Positions 60,658 through 64,000 of a stretch of DNA of 64,000 nt are shown here, in pieces. The stretch covers positions 310,001 to 374,000 of the forward strand of contig CAWBBL010000009.1 in the NCBI GenBank assembly GCA_963786985.1, written 5' to 3'. The notes beneath the pieces are model-generated. The model was not told the DNA's origin and made no database searches. It saw nothing but the letters and a program-made list of their open reading frames with translations. Source of the stretch: Desertimonas sp963786985. GTDB taxonomy: Bacteria; Actinomycetota; Acidimicrobiia; Acidimicrobiales; Ilumatobacteraceae. A program made the position numbers and the translations under genes. Numbering within the stretch: the stretch's first letter is position 1; each line of letters begins with the position of its first letter.

Positions 60658-61047
60658 TTGTTTGTCGTCGAGGCTTGGATCGCCGCGAGCGGGGCCGAGG
60701 CCACTGCGCTCGAAGTGCAAGGCAACACCCTGGTGTCTGTCTATGACTGGGCCTTCCAGTTCGGGCCCGGACTCGTTGTCGGCATCGGCAACGGGTTGAT
60801 GCTGGGCTACCTGATGTACCGCTCGGGCCTCGTGCCTCCGCGGATGGCGATCCTCGGCCTGATCGGTGGCCCGCTGCTGATCCTTTCGTTCGTGCTCATC
60901 CTGTTCGGGGCCTACGACAATGGGTCAGGACCTTCGTTCCTGTTGGCACTGCCGGAGATCGCCTGGGAGTTGTCGCTCGCCATCTACTGCGCGTGGAAGG
61001 GCTTCCGGCCGAGCCCCATCCCGGAACACACGGTGGCAACGGCGTAG
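60658..61047 (+). pseudogene. DUF4386-like membrane protein, N-terminally truncated remnant
   Basis: A 129-residue frame starting at an unsupported TTG. It matches the C-terminal half of DUF4386 proteins (usually about 220-240 residues): the extracytoplasmic Ala-rich loop, then VYDWAFQFGPGLVVGIGNGL, MLGYLMYRSGLVPPRMAILG, GGPLLILSFVLILFG and AIYCAWKGFRPSPI. The first two helices and their RIAGxLYL-type start are absent, and the 60 bases after the VOC stop do not encode them in another frame that I can see. It is probably a decaying fragment left by deletion. Confidence 0.6.
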
Positions 61048-61083
61048 CGCCTTTCGGTACGCACATCGCGGATTGCCCCTGCT

Positions 61084-61980
61084 TCAGTTGCGGCGGATGC
61101 ACCGAAAGCCGACGTGGCTCATCCCGGTGTCGATCATCTGCGGTCGACGGGCTGCCGGGCGGTAGCGCTGGCAGTAACTGTCGGCGCACAGGTAGGAGCC
61201 GCCCTTGACGACTTTGCGGGGGATCGGGAACTGCGGCTGGGCGGGGTCGTAACTGCCCGCTTGGGTCGGTACCTCGCGCTGCGTCGGCAGGCAGCAGGAC
61301 GTCGCGGAGGCCGCCGCGTGCTGCGGCGACCACCAGTCCGCCGTCCACTCCCACACGTTGCCGGCCATGTCGTGCAGGCCGAATCCGTTGGCCGGGAACG
61401 AGCCGACCGGCGCCGTCGAGCCGTAGCCGTCGTCGTGACGCCAGGGGAAATCGCCGTGCCAGTAGTTCGCCAACCGCTGCCCCGGACGCTCCGGTTCGTC
61501 GCCCCACACGAAGGCGGCACCGTCGAGGCCGCCGCGAGCCGCCCGTTCCCACTCCATCTCGGTCGGCAATGCCTTGCCCGCCCATGCGGCGTAGGCCTCA
61601 GCGTCCTCGTAGGCGACGTGCACGACGGGGTGGTCGGCGTGGCCATCGAGTGAACTGCCGGGACCTTCCGGAGAGCGCCACGAGGCGCCTGGCGTCCACC
61701 TCCACCACTGATCGAGGTGGCGCAGGTCGACAGGACCGGCGGTCATCGTGAACACCATCGACCCGGGCACGAGGTTCTCCGGTGGCGCGCCGGGGAAGTC
61801 GGCCGGATCGAGCGGCCGCTCGGCGACCGTCACGTACCCGGTCGTCGCCAACGAACTCGTCGAACTGGCGGTTGGTGACCTGGAAGCGGTCGATCCAGAA
61901 CCCGTGGACATCGACGGTATGCGCCGGGGCCTCCTCGCGTAGTGGTCGTCTGAGCCCATCCGGAAGGTGCCGTCCGGCAC
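61084..61980 (-). pseudogene. Formylglycine-generating enzyme (SUMF1/EgtB fold), two compensating frameshifts
   Basis: About 298 residues. FGE oxidises the active-site Cys of sulfatases to formylglycine. Frame 1 from GTG 61980 reads PDGTFRMGSDDHYAR, then sense moves to another frame near 61935 (EEAPAHTVDVHGFWIDRFQV, TNRQFDEFV) and back near 61850 (ATTGYVTVAERPLDPADFPG). The rest is intact: GKALPTEMEWERAARGG, GLHDMAGNVWEWTADWW, and the catalytic copper-site cysteines in SYLCADSYCQRYR (CxxxxC). One missing and one extra base 80 bases apart restore a normal protein, which points to sequence errors. Lies 24 bases after the sulfatase gene, its obvious substrate. Confidence 0.85.
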
Positions 61981-62004
61981 CTGCGACCATGGGCGAGGGA
62001 TCAG

Positions 62005-63549
62005 TCAGCCGCGGGCTCCGCTGGTCGCGTCGGCCATCTTCGCGAGTGCTTGGTCGATGGTGAAGCTCGCCGCCTTCTGCCGCGGCGGGAAGTCCTTGAA
62101 CGTCACGAGGAACTCAGCGACGAGAGCCTGGGCGGCGAGGATCATGTAGGCCTTGTTCATGTACCAGTCCCAGTAGGTGTTCGAGGTCACGTCGGCCCGC
62201 TCGAACGGATCTGTGCGCAGGTTGAACAGCTTCGGCACGCGCAACACGGTGAACGGCTCGGCCCACAATTCCAGCGTCCCCTGGCGGCGCTGCTCCATGA
62301 AGACCATCTTCCAGTTGTCGAAGCGGAGCGCCACGAGATCGCCGTCGTCGCTGAAGTAGATGAAGCCCTTGCGCGGGCTCTCGTCGACTTCCCCGGTGAG
62401 GTAGGGCAGCAGGTTGTAGCCGTCGATGTGCACCTGGAAGGTCTTGCCGGCCGCCTCGTGGCCCACCTTCAGCTTGTCGACGATGTCGGGCTCACCTGCG
62501 GCGGCGAGGAACGTCGGCAGCCAGTCGTGGTGCTGGACGATCTCGTTGGAGACGACGCCGGCGGGGATCTTGCCGGGCCAGCGGACCATCAGCGGGACGC
62601 GGAAGGCGCCCTCCCAGTTGGTGTTCTTCTCGCTGCGGAATGGGGTCATCGCCCCGTCCGGCCACGTGTTCATGTGCGGGCCGTTGTCGGTGCCGTACAT
62701 GACAATCGTGTCGTCGGCGATCTCCAGTTTGTCGAGCAGCGCGAGCAGCTGGCCGACGTTCTTGTCGTGGTCGATCATCGTGTCGTGGTACGGCGACTGC
62801 CAGCGCCCGGCCTGTCCGAGACTGCGCTTCTTGGTGTGCGTGCGCAGGTGCATGTGCGTCATGTTCACCCAGCAGAAGAACGGCTTGTTCGACTCGTGCT
62901 GGCGCTTGACGAAGTCGCTGGCGGCGGCGACGAAGTCGTCGTCGCACGTCTCCATCCGCTTGCGGGTGAGCGGACCGGTGTCCTCGATCTTCTGCCTGCC
63001 GACCCGTCCCCACCGTGGCTGCTCGGTCTTGTCGTCCCGCTTCGTGGCGTAGCAGTGCAGCACGCCACGCGGTCCGAAGCGCTCCTTGAACCTGTCGAAC
63101 CCGTAGTTGCTTGGGTAGTCGGGATCCTCGGGATCCTCCTCGGCATTGAGGTGGTAGAGGTTGCCGAAGAACTCGTCGAAGCCATGCACCGTCGGTAGGA
63201 ACTCGTTGAGGTCGCCGAGGTGGTTCTTGCCGAATTGCCCGGTGGCGTACCCGTGGTTCTTGAGCAGTTCGGCGATCGTCGGGTCCTCCGCTTGCAGACC
63301 GATCGGGGCCGCCGGCAGACCGACCTTGCTCAGTCCGGTGCGGAACACACTCTGGCCGGTGATGAACGACGAGCGTCCCGCCGTGCAGCTCTGCTCACCG
63401 TAGGCATCGGTGAAGCGCATCCCCTCGTTGGCGATGCGATCGATGTTCGGCGTGCGGTAGCCCATCAACCCGTCGCTGTAGCAGCTGAGGTTGGTGATAC
63501 CGATGTCGTCGCCCCAGATGACGAGGATGTTCGGCTTGCCCTTCGGCAC
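62005..63549 (-). CDS. Arylsulfatase (CxAxR-type active site)
   Basis: A 514-residue sulfatase. NILVIWGDDIGITNLSCYSD carries the metal Asp pair, and the formylglycine site reads SCTAGRSSFITGQSVFRTGL, that is Cys-Thr-Ala-Gly-Arg with Ala in place of the usual Pro. This variant is common in one arylsulfatase subfamily. Other active-site parts are FGKNHLGDLNEFLPT (Lys/His), FFCWVNMTHMHLRTHTKKR (His) and VMYGTDNGPHMNTWPDG (Asp/Asn/His). No signal peptide. GTG 63549 follows GGAGG by seven bases. It lies between an MFS gene and the formylglycine-generating enzyme gene in one operon. Confidence 0.92.
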   Translation of the reverse strand: MPKGKPNILVIWGDDIGITNLSCYSDGLMGYRTPNIDRIANEGMRFTDAYGEQSCTAGRSSFITGQSVFRTGLSKVGLPAAPIGLQAEDPTIAELLKNHGYATGQFGKNHLGDLNEFLPTVHGFDEFFGNLYHLNAEEDPEDPDYPSNYGFDRFKERFGPRGVLHCYATKRDDKTEQPRWGRVGRQKIEDTGPLTRKRMETCDDDFVAAASDFVKRQHESNKPFFCWVNMTHMHLRTHTKKRSLGQAGRWQSPYHDTMIDHDKNVGQLLALLDKLEIADDTIVMYGTDNGPHMNTWPDGAMTPFRSEKNTNWEGAFRVPLMVRWPGKIPAGVVSNEIVQHHDWLPTFLAAAGEPDIVDKLKVGHEAAGKTFQVHIDGYNLLPYLTGEVDESPRKGFIYFSDDGDLVALRFDNWKMVFMEQRRQGTLELWAEPFTVLRVPKLFNLRTDPFERADVTSNTYWDWYMNKAYMILAAQALVAEFLVTFKDFPPRQKAASFTIDQALAKMADATSGARG

Positions 63550-63604
63550 GGCGGTGCCTCCTTTCAATCAGAACCCTGCGACGGTAACACTCCTCCCGAT
63601 TGCG

Positions 63605-64000
63605 TCAGTCCAGCCCGACGCCGGTGACCGCCGGCTCGGGCACGGCCGCCGGGCGATCCGGTGGTGCTGCCCGGCGGGCCGACAAGTACGCCGCGATGAG
63701 CAGCCCGAGGGAGGCCGCGGCGGCGATGTCGGCGAGCACGTGATAGCCGGCGGCGCGACGGATAAACCCTGACGAGAAGCCGGCGATGGCTCCGCACAGG
63801 CTCATCGTCAAGTCAGCCGTCCCCTGCACGGCGACGCGCTCGGCCGGGACGACCGACTCGATGAGCAAGGCCGACCCGCCGAGCAGCCCGAAGTTCCAGC
63901 CCAGCCCGAGTGCCCACAGGGCCGGGAACAGCAGCCACTCGGTGATGCCCGCGGTCGAGGCCAGCAACGTCGCTGCGACGAGGATCGCCGCCCCGACCTG
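63605..64000 (-). CDS. MFS transporter, C-terminal part (gene continues beyond the window)
   Basis: The last 131 codons of a membrane transporter; the 5' part lies right of the window. Hydrophobic segments are VGAAILVAATLLAST, EWLLFPALWALGLGWNFGLL, LTMSLCGAIAGFSSGFI and LADIAAAASLGLLIAAYLSA, consistent with the final helices of a 12-TM major facilitator; GWNFGLLGGSALL and ERVAVQGTADLTMS resemble conserved C-half loops. A hydrophilic Pro/Ala tail ends the protein. It is 55 bases upstream of the sulfatase gene on the same strand, so it may import a sulfated compound or export its product. Confidence 0.7.
   Translation of the reverse strand, partial: QVGAAILVAATLLASTAGITEWLLFPALWALGLGWNFGLLGGSALLIESVVPAERVAVQGTADLTMSLCGAIAGFSSGFIRRAAGYHVLADIAAAASLGLLIAAYLSARRAAPPDRPAAVPEPAVTGVGLD

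Noticed and set aside
1..64000. Genomic island or prophage
   Set aside because: Base composition looks even, there is no integrase, transposase or phage gene, and no direct repeat flanks tRNA-Arg at 45655-45727.

Overview
The window reads as chromosomal DNA of a high-GC actinobacterium. Codon third positions are almost all G or C, GTG and TTG starts are common, and many genes appear leaderless: a TANNNT -10 box sits 6 to 9 bases before the start codon. Exported proteins often carry Thr/Ala/Pro-rich tails. An acidimicrobial relative (Ilumatobacter-like) is my guess, but no ribosomal RNA is present to test it. I see no integrase, transposase, CRISPR array or phage gene, and no gene-free stretch longer than 300 bases.

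Layout. 1-6.4 kb: 5' part of an EF-G-like GTPase, an OafA-type acyltransferase, a 1-Cys peroxiredoxin, a nitrobindin-like protein, an ArsR regulator with its operator, and an unusual SRPBCC-helical repeat fusion. 6.4-14.2 kb, all minus strand: a glutamine synthetase-like ligase with an SDR, a tandem pair of secreted lipases (one without its catalytic serine), an MscS channel and TypA. 14.3-19.8 kb: a two-component system divergent from a putative extracytosolic redox operon (two Thr/Pro-rich exported proteins, ApbE flavin transferase, ferric-reductase-like membrane protein), then an alpha/beta hydrolase.

19.8-30.8 kb is a complete L-rhamnose catabolic and uptake locus: bifunctional rhamnulose-1-phosphate aldolase/dehydrogenase, rhamnose isomerase, rhamnulokinase, DeoR regulator, and an ABC transporter with a double ATPase, two permeases and a binding protein. 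A 60-bp interspersed repeat lies at four gene junctions of this locus. 30.9-35.8 kb: an M24-like protein coupled to an FG-GAP/CRTAC1-like protein, and a divergent vanadium haloperoxidase. 35.9-39.4 kb: a second sugar ABC transporter (xylose type).

39.4-51.3 kb: a giant LuxR-type regulator, a DUF4242/acyl-CoA dehydrogenase/ScyD-like run, tRNA-Arg(CCU), a large arylsulfatase, a Rieske protein behind a textbook SoxR/MerR-type promoter, a PhnB-like protein, and an internally duplicated membrane protein divergent from TetR. 52-55.5 kb: a second two-component system with three matching direct-repeat sites in front of itself, a secreted protein and a PepSY protein. 55.5-64 kb: small metabolic genes, then an MFS-sulfatase-formylglycine-generating enzyme operon that runs off the right edge.

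At least five genes carry apparent single-base frameshifts (response regulator at 16.1 kb, FG-GAP protein, haloperoxidase, xylose-type binding protein, and the formylglycine-generating enzyme with two). The protein sequence is otherwise well conserved on both sides of each break, so residual assembly indels are more likely than five real pseudogenes. The raw reads would decide.
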